Part shown: piece after piece, positions 63,105 through 64,000 of the stretch
Numbering within the stretch: position 1 is the stretch's first letter
Layout: every line of letters starts with the position of its first letter
From: Rachicladosporium sp. CCFEE 5018
Taxonomy: Eukaryota > Ascomycota > Dothideomycetes > Cladosporiales > Cladosporiaceae
Direction: 5' to 3'
NCBI GenBank assembly: GCA_002077045.2
Contig: KZ111184.1
Span: 63,637-127,636, forward strand
DNA: 64,000 nucleotides
Notes under the pieces: generated by a model
The model's input: only the letters and a program-made list of their open reading frames with translations
The model's database searches: none
Told to the model about the DNA's origin: nothing
Made by a program: the position numbers and the translations under genes

Positions 63105-64000
63105 GAGAAGGCGCGAGAGACCAGCGAGTTGCCGGCCCCGGTCTTTCAAGGCGGAAATCTGGCCGATAAAGCAGCGTCGAGCTTGCTGTCACAAGCCCGG
63201 CGACCTGGGGACTCGTCGGCTCGGACGAGACAGAGCCTGCTGTCCCTACTTAGCACCTTTGACGACGGTACGAACACGGCGAAGACGTCTAGCTAGGGAA
63301 GCGAAACATCTCTCGACCCCGGCCGCGAGAATTGCATCGCTGGGTTGCCTGGAGGGAGTGAAGTGGTGGCGAGGTCTGCCTGGATGTTCTAACGATTAGT
63401 CACGCCCAGCCTGGCTGAAGGTTGCTGGTGGCAGGGTGTCTAAAGTCCGCGAAGGAGGGGGAACTCAGCATGGTGTAGTCTAGCTCAACCCGTTTACACT
63501 ACGAAGCCTTCATGTGCCTCACCGCCACTCGTAGATGGACTGAATCTCGGATTGTTCGCGCGAATTGTGCATCGACGTTCAGGAGTAAGTTGACGTGAGA
63601 ATATTCCTTCGCGAGCTAGATTCGTAAACAATGAATGAGAAAAGTGCAAATCGCCGTTACCGGCTTATTTCTCGTCATTTCGAGCCCATAACCGGCGAAT
63701 ATTCCACGAAGAACCTCTCCTTGAGGCCACCGACTTAAGAATCCGATTTGACGGGTATATGATGTACTTTTGACATGTTGTAATCGCACTTGGGGTCAGA
63801 AGGTTAACCACACATTGAGCATCCCTAACCCTTCGTAATGCCAAGCATCTCGATCGATGCTCCTTCCTCTGCATAACGAAGTAAGCTCGCTGTCATGATT
63901 TACCAATAAAATACTGATCTCGATTTGATTAAATCGCGAAGGATGACCAGAATACCTTGCCGAAGTTCTAGGTGCTGAGTGTCTCAGGAGCTGATTCCCT
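63105..64000. other. Gene-free right end of the window
   Basis: No supported gene in 896 bp. A frame continuing to 63399 is Arg/Cys-rich and unconvincing. The sequence becomes more AT-rich toward the end, with small inverted repeats such as CGATTTGATTAAATCG at about 63923-63938. Confidence 0.4.

Noticed and set aside
63091..63399. Arg/Cys-rich ORF after the F-box-like gene
   Set aside because: It overlaps the end of the F-box-like gene in another frame and has no domain; composition resembles random translation.
1..64000. CRISPR arrays, rRNA, secondary-metabolite cluster or defence island
   Set aside because: No regularly spaced direct repeats, no rRNA-like sequence, and no polyketide synthase, NRPS, terpene cyclase or NLR-type gene was seen; introns show the DNA is eukaryotic.

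Overview
The window is nuclear DNA of a filamentous ascomycete. The genes are single-copy fungal housekeeping loci (adenylosuccinate lyase, Sqt1, Trs20, mitoribosomal mL60, Cdc37, myosin II, a Red5/ZFC3H1-type zinc-finger protein) broken by very short GT-AG introns (about 50-105 nt), with RTA1-type and DUF4267-type membrane proteins and F-box-like proteins typical of Pezizomycotina. A Dothideomycete (black-yeast or Mycosphaerella-like) is my best guess, but that is inference. Three runs of exactly 100 N (10530-10629, 24880-24979, 42037-42136) mark scaffold joins of unstated size.

Layout. 1-2.3 kb: the 3' end of an unrecognised ORF and an intact Tc1/mariner-type transposase. 2.3-10.5 kb: arm A of a large inverted duplication, carrying a low-molecular-weight phosphotyrosine phosphatase, a secreted GDSL esterase, an F-box-like protein and the first two thirds of a long Ser/Pro/Ala-rich protein (possibly eisosomal Seg1-like), cut by gap 1. 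10.6-20.6 kb: a 5'-truncated acyl-CoA ligase with a peroxisomal-type C-terminus, an FAD-dependent oxidoreductase, a small conserved-looking protein, a DUF4267-like membrane protein, ADE13 and SQT1. 21.0-30.6 kb: arm B, the same four genes in inverted order, diverged but collinear, with gap 2 inside the long protein. 30.8-40.6 kb: a peroxisomal-type solute carrier with an unusual C-terminal tail, TRS20, MRPL31/mL60, an unrecognised acidic protein and a large AlkB-like dioxygenase. 40.8-43.4 kb: a 1,232-bp sequence that looks exactly repeated on both sides of gap 3, most simply an unmerged contig overlap. 43.1-64 kb: the Red5/ZFC3H1-like gene, myosin II, an inositol-polyphosphate 5-phosphatase, an RTA1-like transporter, CDC37, a possible small ORF and an F-box-like gene; the last 0.9 kb has no gene I can support.

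The genes do not form a biosynthetic cluster or a defence system. The most informative features are structural: the two inverted arms with uneven divergence (including a GT-AG intron in one copy that is GC-AG in the other, and a nearly identical internal tract), and assembly breaks that fall exactly where copies are identical. Together these suggest either a true inverted segmental duplication or two homeologous/haplotypic contigs joined into one scaffold. I see no tRNA, rRNA or CRISPR array. Exon limits were placed by hand from splice consensus, reading-frame continuity and, where available, agreement between the two duplicated copies.
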